Assembly (NCBI GenBank): GCA_017893485.1
Contig: CM030365.1
Span: forward strand, 47,300,458-47,364,457
Source of the DNA: Hemerocallis citrina
Taxonomy: Eukaryota; Streptophyta; Magnoliopsida; Asparagales; Asphodelaceae
Length of the DNA: 64,000 bases
Direction of reading: 5' to 3'
Within the stretch, counting starts at the first letter, position 1. Each line of letters starts with the position of its first letter. Positions 46,854 through 57,869 of this stretch are shown piece after piece. The position numbers were made by a program, and so were the translations under genes. The notes beneath the pieces are model-generated. The model did no database searches and was not told where the DNA came from. It was given only the letters and a program-made list of their open reading frames with translations.

Positions 46854-48966
46854 CACTTGCGAAAACGTTTTAATTCGTTTATTTGTTACAGTTTTGATAT
46901 ATATGCATAAACTGTAAGTTAATGATGATTGAGATGATCATATGATGATCTTATAATCTGTATGTATACTGATATGTATATGATTTATGTTTGTTCTAAT
47001 TACGAGAATCGTATTCGATATGGATTCTGAAACGGCTGCTGCAGATTTGCTGAAATCTATTTCTAGTGTCCGATTTTTGCAAATGAGTACCTTTTCGGAA
47101 AGGGAAATGAGCGTCTGAACAAAACAGATAGCTTAAGCTATCACCGACTCGTCTGTAAGGCGTTTGACGCCGTTTAGGGCCTGAAATATGCAATTTTATG
47201 TTTTCAGATTTAATTTCAATTTTCTGAATTATGCCTTATATGATTTTTATGATTGGATCATGATGAAATATGATATGGTATAACATGATAAGATAATATA
47301 TGATATTATTTGAATATTATATATTTGTTCTTATCGCGTAGATTGTATACGATACGGTTTCTGCAAAGATGAGCAGATTTGGTGAAATCTATGTCCAGTG
47401 TCCGATTTTCGCAAATAAAATATGTTTTCTGACTGGAATCGGGTCACTGAGCAATACTGACTTTGTCACCGATGCGGATATAAGGCGTTTGATGCCGTTT
47501 AGAACCAGAAAACTGCGATTTACTGTTTTCAGAATTTTGATTGCAATTTTCTGATTTTACCCTATTTAATTTTTGTGACTGGATCATGACAAATATGATG
47601 TGGTATGATGACATAATGAAATATGAGATATTCTTAATTGTTATATGAGCATGGTGTATGGTTATGGCCTTAAGACCCATAGGTTAGTGGTTTTGATTTA
47701 TGGTTTGGTTTCTAAATACGACTTGCATGTCGTCTTCAATTTCTTGTAATTTATATTCTCGAATGTAACTCGAGTTCCTCTTGTAAGTTCATAAGAACAT
47801 TTTTTTTTTCTTTTCTTTCATTATTCAATGTAATGATCAATGAAGACATGGAAGCAAGGAGGCAAACTAATGAGCATTCCAAAGAAGGAGATACAAGATG
47901 AAGATGAAGAAGATAAAGACATGTAATAGTGTAGTATTTTAAACCACCCATAGATTGACCTTGATTTTTCCATTAGCTTGGAAAGATCATATAGGATGGG
48001 CCATAACCAAACACGTTTACTTTATGCACTTTACATATGTATGAATGTATGTGATACAATGTATGTGTAGAGATAATGATGCATGCTTAATTAAATTAAG
48101 ATGAATGTATTAGATACGACACCCCATTCATGCTTAAACAAGATAAAATCTATAACGATTTAAGATGAACATTAAACAAACGATCATGAGATTCTAGTGT
48201 TTATGAAACACGGTAATTAAATATGAATTTTCATTATTCAACGATTGAATGATTTTGTCAACAACCGATTACGAATCTGTAAGAAAAGGGGTGCCAATAA
48301 TGCCGTCTGTGCGTTAACCTCTGATCTGGAAATCATTCATTCAACGAATTTTGATTTGAAATATTTGATTCAAGGAAAAATTGAGAATCTCTTTATGATG
48401 GGATCATGATCGTTTATAAGTAAATCCCTTAATAAATATTAAGTTAAACAAGATGCTTTCCAATGAATAACACTCATCAAGGCCTAGATCATAAGGGGTG
48501 GGTTTGCCAAAGCAGAGTGCTCCTTTTAATCGTGGTGAGGTGCGAAAGAGTAAATGTGATACTCGTTATGTTGATTCATTGGGCCTAACTTAACTAAGTC
48601 TTCACAATAAGATTATGAACTTAGAAGCATAGAGTTTGGCGAAAAATTTATTAGATAAATTAGAGCAATGGTTATTCACCAAACTATCCAAGAGTTATAT
48701 ACGTGATATAATTGACAAATGTTGTCTACCTAAATAGTTGTGTTTTGGGAGTTTCAGCCAACGCTGACTCAAGACATGATGAAATATGGATCTTGGCTCA
48801 CTAGAAAGATATATAATAAATGCTTTCCGAATTAATAGTAAGGGCTATTAATTTGATCAAAATAGTGGGAGATATATATTATGAATATATATGAATAATC
48901 ATTTGAACATAAACTAATAATTCCGTAGACTAATTCTTTTATGCATTTTACATTATAGATATTCTA
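46854..48966 (+). other. Copia 5' leader, 2.1 kb, with 333-bp duplication
   Basis: Non-coding leader between primer site and gag. A segment near 46990-47290 is repeated near 47335-47620 (GTGTCCGATTT at 47066 and GTGTCCGATTTTCG at 47399; GGCGTTTGACGCCGTTTAG and GGCGTTTGATGCCGTTTAG). The rest, 47620-48966, is AT-rich without recognised features. Confidence 0.75.
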
Positions 48967-49836
48967 ATGGCAAACAACTCAAATAACTTCTCTGTACGAT
49001 CTGTCCTTGAGAAGGACAAGTTGACAGGAACAAACTTCCTCGATTGGCAAAGAAATTTGAGTATAGTCCTCAGGTAAGAGTGAAAGCTCTATGTCATTTC
49101 CTCGCCCTGGACCTCTCCCTGTAGGTGCATCGGTTGATCAACATAATGTTTATCAGAAACATATCGATGATGACACGGATGTCACTTGTCTTATGCTTGC
49201 GACTATGAGTCTTGAGCTTCAGAAACAGCATGAGCATATGGATGCTCATATAATGATAGAGCACCTTAAACGTATGTTTGAAGGACAGGCTCGTCAAGAG
49301 AGGTTTGATACAAGTAAAGCCTTGTATGCATGTAAATAGGGTGATCGTGATCCAGTTGCACCGTATGTTCTAAAGATGATGGATATATGGAGTATCTTGC
49401 TACTCTGGGTTCCGCCATCAGTCCGGAAGCTCAGATAGATCTAATCTTGCAATCTTTGAACAACGACTATGCTCAATTTGTAATGAATTACAATATGAAT
49501 GAGATAGACAAGACACCTACCGAATTGTTGGCTATGTTGAATACTACTGAGACCAACATTCAGAAGGCATCCCCTGCTCCCATAATGATGGTCAACAAAG
49601 GGAATGCCAAAGGAAAGGGTAAATGGAAAGGCAAGAACAAGATTGGATCTAAGCCTGCTAATCCAGAACCCGCTGTTAAGGCTTAGAAGCCTACTGGAGG
49701 TGTTGCAAAGGCAAAGGCAAAGGGTGATTGTCACTATTGCAAGAAGCCGGGTCATTGGAAGAGAAACTGTCAAACTTATTTGGAGGATCTGAAGAAACTG
49801 AAGGCTGTTCAGATTTCTGATTCAGGTATTTATATT
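48967..49836 (+). pseudogene. Copia gag (decayed)
   Basis: ATG at 48967 begins a typical Copia Gag (LEKDKLTGTNFLDWQRNLSIVL), stopped after 36 codons. Later frames carry the UBN2-type Gag core (LMLATMSLELQKQHEHMDAH, HLKRMFEGQARQERFDTSKA) and, from 49387, EYLATLGSAISPEAQIDLIL. The CCHC zinc knuckle CHYCKKPGHWKRNC (49729-49770) is intact. Stops at 49337 and 49684 and at least one frameshift make it non-functional. Confidence 0.9.
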
Positions 49837-49849
49837 ATAGAAGTCAAAT

Positions 49850-50125
49850 TTGTCTACTTCTACATCATGGGTATTAGATACTGGATGTGGTTCTCACATT
49901 TGTATAAATGTGCATAAACGGCGAAGGAGTAGAACTTTGGCGTTAGGAGAAGTCGACCTACATGTTAGCAATGGAGCAAAGGTTGCTGCTTTAGCTGTAG
50001 GGACTTATTATTTATCGATGCCCATGGGGCTTATTTCAGAACTTGAGAACTATTTTACGTGCCTGCAATTTGCAGAGACATTATTTTGGTTTCTTGTTTG
50101 GACAAGATTGGTTTTTCCTTTTTGA
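49850..50125 (+). pseudogene. Copia protease (decayed)
   Basis: SWVLDTGCGSHIC holds the aspartic protease active site, D-T-G, with Asp at 49877. The frame continues to 50125 and is broken relative to gag and integrase. Confidence 0.8.
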
Positions 50126-50149
50126 TTCAGAACAATTGTTGTTCCTTTT

Positions 50150-50870
50150 CATTAAATAATGTTACCTATGAGGTTGCACGTTTGTTTAATGGTTTATATG
50201 TTCTTGATTTTGATACTCCTATCTATAATGTAAATAATAAACGTCTAAAGATAAACGACTCAAATCAAACATACCTCTGGCACTGTCATTTAGGCCATAT
50301 AAATGAGAATCGCATTTCCAAGTTACATTAGGATGGATACTTGGATAAGTTTGATTTTGAATCATACGAAGAATGTGAACTATGTCTCATTCGCAAAATG
50401 ACTAAAACTCCTTTTACCGGATAAGGTGAGAGGGCCACCAAACAATTGGAATTGATACATAGTGATGTATGTGGTCCAATGCGTATGTTGGCAAGAGGTG
50501 GCTTTTACTAATTTTAACCTTTACTGATGATTTTAGTAGATACGGATATGTGTATCTTTTGAAGAACAAATCCGAATCGTTTGAAAAATTCAAAGAGTAA
50601 GAGATTGAAGAAGAAAAACAAATAGGCGAAAGTATAAACTCTACGATCTGATCGTAGAGGAGAATACCTAAGCTTAAAATTTCTTAAAAGCGTGTGGTAT
50701 AGTATCACAACTCACTCCTCCTAGAACACCACAAAGACATGGTGTGTCTGAGAGGAGAAATCGCATTTTGTTGGACATGGTGCGATTGATGATGAGTCTA
50801 GGGGATCTTCCAATTAGTTTCTGGGGTTATGCCCCTAGAGACGGCTGCAGAAACACTAAACTGAGTTCCT
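50150..50870 (+). pseudogene. Copia integrase (decayed)
   Basis: The zinc-binding region (YLWHCHLGHINENRISKLH, then CELCLIRKMTKTPF) is followed by the catalytic core start HSDVCGPM and, after several stops, RSDRRGEY-like and GVSERRN-like sequence. So the D, D and E positions can be traced, but stops occur at about 50329, 50421, 50600 and later, in shifting frames. It is non-functional. Confidence 0.85.
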
Positions 50871-51059
50871 TCTAAATCAGTTCAAAAGACACCATACATG
50901 AGATATGAACTGAGAAACGTCACAGCGTGTCATTTATGAAAATTTGGGGATATGAAGCATTTGTGAAACGTATGATCTCTGACAAGCTAGGACCAAAATC
51001 AGATTTTGTGGGATACCCAATGGAAACAAAAAGGGTATTATTTCTATAAACCTTCGGAG

Positions 51060-52063
51060 AACAAAGTGTTTGTTGCTTGAATGGCTATGTTTCTAAAGAG
51101 AGATTTACTTTCTAAGAAAAATAGTAGGAGGACAATAGATCTCGATGAGGATCGAGAACCACAGAATAATGTTGAACAAAAGTTGGAACATGAGCAGAGT
51201 GTGACTCAAGATGTTGATAACAACACTGCTCAAGAAACACAGGTTATTCGTAGATCTAGTAGGATTCGCTATGAGCCAGAGAGATATCGTGGATTTCTTC
51301 TGACTCAAATTGGCGATGTGATGATCATAGATGATGATGAGCCTCTCACCTACAAAGATGCTATGAATAGTCCAGATTTTGAGAGATGGCTGGAGGCCAT
51401 GAAATCTGAGATGGATTCCATGTATGAAAATCAAAGTATGGACTTTGGTTGGACCACCCGAAGGGGTAAAACCCATAGGGTGCAAGTGGGTTTCTTGAAG
51501 AAAAACTGACGTGGATTGTAATGTACAGACCTACAAAGCAAGACTAGTGGCGAAAAGTTTCAAGCAGATTCATAGTAGTGACTATGATGAAACTTTCTCA
51601 CCGGTGGGTATGGTCAAATCCATCAGGATTTTGCTTGCGATAGCAACTTACTATGACTATGAAATCTGGCAAATGGATGTCAAGTCGATCCAAAGTTTGC
51701 TAGAATGGTCTGTGAGAAGCGATGGTCCATTTATGGATTATAGCCGGCCTCGAGGAGATGGAACATTCGTTTTGATGAAACAGTCAAAGAGTTTGGCTTT
51801 ATGTAAAATGAAAATGTGTCGTGTGTTTACGAAGGGTTAGTGGGAGCCATGTGTCATTCCTAGTATTATATGTAGATGACATATTATTAATAGGGAATGA
51901 CATTCCTAATCTACAGGTTGTGAAGATTTGGTTGGGAAATAGTTTCTCGATAAAAGACTTTGGCGATGATACATATGTCTTAGGGATCAGGATCTATAGA
52001 GATAGATCTAAAAGATTAATCGGTTTAAGTCAGAATACATACATATGTAAAGTGCATACTTAA
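51060..52063 (+). pseudogene. Copia reverse transcriptase (decayed, with internal gap)
   Basis: The region ahead of RT (SRRTIDLDEDREPQNN, RRSSRIRYEPERY) and RT pieces (YKDAMNSPDFERWLEAMKSE; YKARLVAKSFKQIHSSDYDE; EIWQMDVK) are followed by a jump: roughly 50 residues usually found after QMDVK are missing. The catalytic YVDD (51869-51880) is intact within VLYVDDILLIGNDIP. After GLSQNTYI the domain stops, and the last recognisable pol residues (KALSQQKHEGHTSS, GIRYMSDW) follow within 100 bases, so the RNase H domain is deleted. Confidence 0.88.
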
Positions 52064-52166
52064 GATAACGTTGCGGACCCACAAGACTAAGGCTTTGTCG
52101 CAGCAGAAGCACGAAGGTCACACTAGTTCCGTGGGTATTAGATACATGAGTGATTGGCTCTAGTGC

Positions 52167-52177
52167 AAGTGGGAGAT
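52167..52177 (+). promoter_or_regulatory. Copia polypurine tract
   Basis: AAGTGGGAGAT directly before the 3' LTR, the usual plus-strand primer of plant Copia elements. Confidence 0.85.
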
Positions 52178-53730
52178 TGTTAGTGTTAGTGCCTTAGAGA
52201 CAATGTGATTGTGCTTCTAGGAAATACTTTTGTTAATTAATGGTTGTGTTCTATTGATCATTATATGTTAATTTATTATGTCTTAATTTACTGCGATAAA
52301 AATGTTAGAGTAATAAATGTCCTTGGAATATATAATACGTATTCTATATCTTTAAGTATGTGACTTAAAAATGAGATTATATGAATAGTGTTTATATTCC
52401 TAAATATCCCTAATCAAGCATTGTAATTATGGGACAATAATAATGCATAAAGATTAGTATGTTTGTTGACTGATGACCACATCTCATTGGTCATAGGTAT
52501 AGTGATACTAAAGTCAAGAACATAGGTGCATGTAAGATCCTACATGGCACTGGATAGACCCACAGTGAGATTCTTCATGTTTAAATAAAGTCATAAGAAA
52601 GACTCACAGTGATAATGGTGTAATGATCCTCTGACTTGAGATCATTATATTTCTATACGAGGATTAATATATTTTGACTACATTAAAAGTTACCTTTGAC
52701 CGGGTGATGATAAAAGTGGACATCGGGTATATTATGAGTCGTATGAGAAATATGAATAATAGATAAAGGATTTAACCCTCCTATAATTAGGAGAGATATT
52801 ATTGGCCTCTTGATTGAGTGAGACTATGAAATGCATGGCCATGCTCAAATAATGATTTGTTTTAATAGTCTACTCATTGATCAAGGAAACCCGGATTAAA
52901 TGTTGAAGAGGATGACTGAGAACATGCCTCGAGTTTAATCTATAATATTTGGTTAAAGGGATTATATTACACGGAAACATTAATCACGAAAGGTTTTATT
53001 GGATCACCAATTATTATTATTACTTGGGTAGCAATGATGTATTACTAGATGCTGCTCATTGTTTATAATTTTATTATTGGATATTAAAATTATTTCCAAC
53101 GTAATAATAACCTAAAGGGTCACACACAAGAACGCTTGAAGGAGATTTGATTTAAATTATGAAGTTAAATTAAATAGTAATTCGAATTTATTTATGATAT
53201 TAATTAAGTGGGACTTAATTAATTAATTAAATATAATTTCAAATTTACTAATGATTAGAATTAGAATTATATTAGAATATTAATTAAGTTTGACTTAATT
53301 ATTTATTTAATTAAGAATTCTAATTTTAATAAAAGCCCAATAGGATTGGGCTTTAGAAAAACAGATTTGTCTCTCTATATAAAGATCTTAAACTCTCAAA
53401 TTAGAAATAGAGGCTAAGAGAAAAAACCCTAGCCGTTTGAGAGAAGAAGATGGAGATAGAGAGAATTTGTTTTTCGGATGCTAGTACATCGCTCCTTCAA
53501 ATACCAAGTGTTCGTGTGGATACCGATAGAGCGTAGATCGCGTGAGCGGGATGCGTGGTGATTCAAGAAGCTTGGACCTCCATTAGTCATCCTTTTCTCA
53601 ACTGTTAAAGCTTCGTTTTAAGGTAAACGTTCATAACTACGAATTGAACGTCTTGTTTTGCATGGATCCTGCGATTGGGTTTCGATTTTATTGTTTTAAT
53701 CCGCTGCATTTATGCCCCGAAAACCCAACA
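52178..53730 (+). repeat. Copia 3' LTR
   Basis: Same length as the 5' LTR. Differences I see: near 45303/52193 (C/T), 45370/52260 (T/C), 45867/52757 (G/A), 45998/52888 (T/A), 46622/53512 (T/C) and 46746/53646 region (A/G). Confidence 0.97.
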
Positions 53731-54273
53731 TTAATAGGGTAGGGTTAATGGGTAATGGTTAAAACAGGGTGTATAAAAATGGGGTATTGGGTGTTTAGAA
53801 TAAATCGGGTTTTGGGGTTATAATCCAACAATGGGTTTTAATGGGTTTAAATAAAATCCAATAGGGTCAACATAACAAAATAAAATAGGGTTTATAGCAA
53901 AATATAATTTGCATTAAAATATAGAATTTATTTGAAATAAGTAAAAATATAATTAATACACAGAAATAGATTTTTAAATCAAAGGTAATAATAATAATAG
54001 TAAAAATACTAATAATAGTACTGATAACAAGAATAATAAAAATAATATTAATAACAATAATAATAATTGAAGTAAGAATTGTATTACAATATAAAAAAAT
54101 CATATAAAATAGTCACAAATAAATATTTTGATCAAAAGAAATTTTAATAGGAGATCCAATACTTACAGTTTCACAAAAAAGGAATTTAAAAACCGAAAAA
54201 AATGATTTGCGAAAATTTTTAATACAGAAATTTCCCAAAAATATATTTTTGGAAAAACAGGGGTTATACAACT

Positions 54274-54567
54274 AATTAGGCAATCTATCTATTAGTTTAA
54301 CAACCTAACTTAGTAGACCTAAAATTGATTTATCTTGAACAACTAGCTAAGTTCTAACTTGTAGGTTCCATTTTTATTTAACTTAACATATCATTTAGAA
54401 ATTAACCCAATCCCACAACAGGGCTCAACTTGGCCCTCAATCAGGCCCAAGAGTTGGCCTGCTTCGGCCCACACTTGGCCCAACCATACGACGAACCGAC
54501 TCCGTCGATCGCCGCCACCACCATCTATGCTTAGAGTTCGATCGCAACCTCGACCCAACCTAGACAC
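54274..54567 (-). mobile_element. LTR D2 fragment, right part
   Basis: Continues D2 after LTR B4. It contains TTGGCCC-rich words like those in D3 near 55720. It ends at 54567, where D3 begins; GACAC (54563-54567) would be the target duplication of the D3 element. Confidence 0.5.
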
Positions 54568-54830
54568 TGTAAAGCCCTGAATTCCCAACACTAAAATTTC
54601 GTGACACAACCAGAATCTTACTTCAAATAGTACATAACACAGAGAGGTACAGGAATTTAACAAAACTTTTATTACGTAAAGTGTTATTACATTATCCCCA
54701 AAGTACAAAAATTTATTACAAATAACTTTACAATGAACTATGGACAACGTCTCTCCACTAGGATGCTCACCCGGCTTGAGGGCCTCCCGCTCCCACAATC
54801 AGGTAGTCCTGCATTAAGCAACAGTGGGCA

Positions 54831-54852
54831 CGTCAGTTGAACACAACTGACG
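54831..54852 (-). promoter_or_regulatory. LTR D3 3' hairpin
   Basis: Perfect 9-bp stem, CGTCAGTTG and CAACTGACG with a 4-base loop, followed in sense by GTGCCCAC and ATGCAGG. Closely similar to LTRs F and G. Confidence 0.65.
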
Positions 54853-57482
54853 CAATGCTAATAAAATAAGAGACTCCCCAAAACTCAACAAACAATATTT
54901 GATGCAAGGGAAAATGTGCAGACAGAATAACTAGTGTTGGTGTATGCCATGCCTAGAGTCTAATGCACAATACACAATGCACAATACATGAATGCACATG
55001 ATGCACTTATCCTAATGCAACTCATTTTGAAACGTATGCATCCCGTACTACATACTTTCCCAAAGCCAACTTCAAGGAAAACGTATGTATCCCATACTAC
55101 ATACTTCCCAAAGAGTTCGCTTCCTTCTGATTATAGGGTTCGATCCCAAACCATGCATCCTACTCTTGTACTCTACCCCATTCCTGACATTCACCCAGTG
55201 GCCGATGAGGTTGCATTTTTCCGGTCTACTTCCACCATTGCAGTCAATTGTGATGTCCCCCATTTTCCAATATGTCGGGTCTCTGCAATCCCACTGCTCC
55301 AGCCCTCTCCAAAAAGTTGTTCACGAGCATATAGGAGGCCCTGCAGAATCCCCACTCACTGAGACACATAGAGTCTCACTCACCCTCGGAGAGTCTTACT
55401 CAAGCTCCCTGCTCGTACTAAACAACAATGAACTTGACAGACTCGTAGGGTCCATTCCTTACATATGCCAGGAGCACCTCCCGTTCCTACCACTATATCC
55501 CATAAATAAACAGACAAGACTATGCCGCCCATCCCCCATACAGGCGAGATGGCACCGCGCGCCTCCCCTTGACAGGCGAGTACAACATCGACTAGTGTCT
55601 GACCTAACAATTAGATGACATAATGGTATTAGGTTACTATCATGACCCGCCACTTCTAACCTAGGATTTCTCGAAATTCCAACCCTAGGGAAAATTAGAC
55701 CAACCTCCAATCAGTCCCGACGTTGGCCCGATCCTGGTCCAACCTAAACCAGTGACAAATTGATTTGTCCCCCGTTGTTTGCCAATCATCCTAGCTTGGA
55801 TTTCGACCCTGCCTCTGTCCGCGCGCTCAACCTTCCACGGTTAGCAATCCACTAGCACGCGAGAATTGTCTTTATCCAAACCAATAGGGTGACATGGAGA
55901 CAAACAACCCAAAATCTTGCAATACTAAGGTCCATAGGGTGCGGCTCACTGCCCCAAGTCTTCAACCTCAAAAGTCAACTTGAAAGAAACAAACAAATGC
56001 ACCAATGGCCAACTAAGATTCAAGCCACTCTAATTTAAGTACGAGATGCACGGAGGCACACACAAACATGTAAAACTAGATTCAAAGCCAGATAGACCTC
56101 GATTTGAAGCTCAATCAAAGGTCCAAATATGACGAAGGCATAATTTGATCAAAATAGCGAAAAGTCAATACCACATGCAGCTACGATGTTTTGGAAAAAT
56201 CATTATAGTTCACTTGCTCCACAAAATTTCATGTTTTTGGATTCTTTAAAAAGATCATTGTGTCTTGTCTAACTTCTCAGTTGAAAGTTTTTTCAAATTA
56301 CTCCATTTTGAAGGCTAAAAAAACTGACACGCGTAAAAGCTTCCAACATTGACAAACTGTCACCCAGTCAAGCGATAAAACCCCTTAAAAATAACAATTG
56401 ATCTCAGAAGTTTATAAAATTTGGTAGTAATGTTCCAAACACATAGAGTAACCACATATCCAAAATTATCCAAAAATTTCCAAGTACTAAAGAAGTTATA
56501 ATATTCTGAATGTGGTGCAAGTTCTATACTGCATTCTGTGCTTCCTCTCGACCATGTCAACAAGTTGCAATTTTAAACGAAAAAAATTATTTTCCAAAAA
56601 TTAAAAAATTTGGTGGAAATATTCCACACTGACTTAAGAAGCTACTATAAAAATTTCAAAGTACAATTCCATATGGATACCAAGTTATGATTTTTCCGAG
56701 TTATGCATTTTACACTTGCAGAGCAGAATTCCCATCTCCGAACCAACAACAATTTTTTTTTAAAGATAGCAATTCATCTTTAAAAATTATAAAATTAAGT
56801 TGAGTTATAGTAGACATGCATATGAAGTCACAGTAAAAAAATTAGCTCTAAACTCATTATAATCATGGAGATACAATTTTTCTAGTCAAGCATGACAATT
56901 TCATTCGTAGACAGCAAGATACCCAACACAGCAGCAACATGATTTTTTTTTTTTTTTGAATTATCAATCCTGAACCAAATTTCATGAATTTGGTGGAGAC
57001 ATTAGGGACACAATCAAGATGCTCCTATAAAAATTTCAAGCCAAATGCCCAACGTGGCACAAAGTTATGAATTTCCAACTCTTCTCATGTTAAAACCTTC
57101 CAAGATTTGATCGTTCTTTCACTATTATACTCCTAACCCTTAAAATGTAATCACACAACTATTCTTCATTCACACCATCATGCAACTCAATCCATTGCAT
57201 TTTTTTTCATCATAAAGAAACAATTTTTTTTTAGACATGCATAGAGTTTAGAAGTCACCCACTATGATGTGTTAAGATCTTTTTCTCCAATTCCACTCCT
57301 TGCTTGAAAAGTCCACCACCAAGCTCCTCCACTGGTTAGCTCTTCCTCACTTCTTCACCACCTAGGCTTCAGAATTGAGAAAGTTCTCTTTTGAAGTGGT
57401 AGAAATGTTAGAAGGAAGAAAGGTGAAGTTTAGGGTTTGAAAGAAAGGTGAAAAGAAAGAAAATGAAGTGAGCTTGAGAGTG

Positions 57483-57490
57483 TATATATA
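57483..57490 (-). promoter_or_regulatory. TATA box of LTR D3
   Basis: TATATATA on the minus strand, preceded in sense by a C13 run and a CT repeat. Confidence 0.6.
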
Positions 57491-57835
57491 GAGAGAGAGG
57501 AAGAGGGGGGGGGGGGGTTTGATTTTCGGCCACTTGAGGGTGAGGGTAAGGTGAGGGAGAGGGGAGGTGACCACACTCCTAAAACTAGCCCATAGTTTTG
57601 AGAGTGGATTAGGGTTTTTGGTAAATGGCTTTAGGGTTTCATGTTTTAATTTGTTTTATACTTAATCATATGGATAATATTAACATAAAAATACTCATAC
57701 ATGTATACATATAGGTATTCATAAATCTATACTTGCATACATATGTCTATATACATATGTAACACAATGCATGCCAAATGTTTAAAGGAAGTTTGTATAA
57801 AAAAATAATTATGAGTATTTTCCGATGGTCTAACA

Positions 57836-57850
57836 TTATTTTCTCCTTAG
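57836..57850 (-). promoter_or_regulatory. Chromovirus polypurine tract
   Basis: CTAAGGAGAAAATAA on the minus strand, between pol and the 3' LTR. Confidence 0.7.
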
Positions 57851-57869
57851 AGTAGTTCTGTCCTCAGAA

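Larger units (their letters stand above)
45288..53730 (+). mobile_element. Complete but defective Ty1/Copia element with near-identical LTRs
   Basis: An 8443-bp element with two 1553-bp LTRs (45288-46840, 52178-53730), perfect target duplication TTAAT (45283-45287, 53731-53735), a primer site complementary to initiator tRNA-Met and a polypurine tract. The order protease, integrase, RT identifies Copia. The LTRs differ at six positions by my count. The coding body has many stops and frameshifts, a gap in RT and no RNase H. It is structurally mobilisable but cannot make its own proteins. Confidence 0.95.
41763..54268 (-). mobile_element. Solo LTR B4 (about 4.06 kb), interrupted by a Copia element
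   Basis: Starts TGTCACGCCCCGCTTCCC on the plus strand and ends around GGGGTTATACA. CAACT at 41758-41762 and 54269-54273 is the likely target duplication, though the CA terminus then overlaps it. Sense is minus (TATATATAT near 45163-45172 followed by leader). The AT-rich tail shows a repeat of about 371 bases (AATCCAAATC near 43000 and 43373, AATCAATC near 43744). 44780-45110 is the GC-rich leader. The Copia element sits in the U3 part; 53736-54268 continues U3 with AAT-rich sequence. Confidence 0.75.
54568..57835 (-). repeat. LTR D3: 3' LTR of a chromovirus, 3.27 kb
   Basis: Minus-strand start is TGTTAGACCATCGG (57835), directly after the polypurine tract, and the end is GGGCTTTACA (54568). 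A TATATATA (minus, 57490-57483) lies about 345 bases from its start. AATAAAAGTTTTG near 54660 (minus) is shared with LTRs F and G. Internal AT-rich repeats fall near 56419, 56610, 56800 and 56988, about 190 bases apart. 54960-55560 contains the D-family TGCATCCCATACTACATAC words; small frames there are not credible. Confidence 0.85.

Noticed and set aside
54960..55620. Frames of 124-177 codons in LTR D3
   Set aside because: The same words occur in D1 and D2 in shifted frames, so there is no coding conservation.
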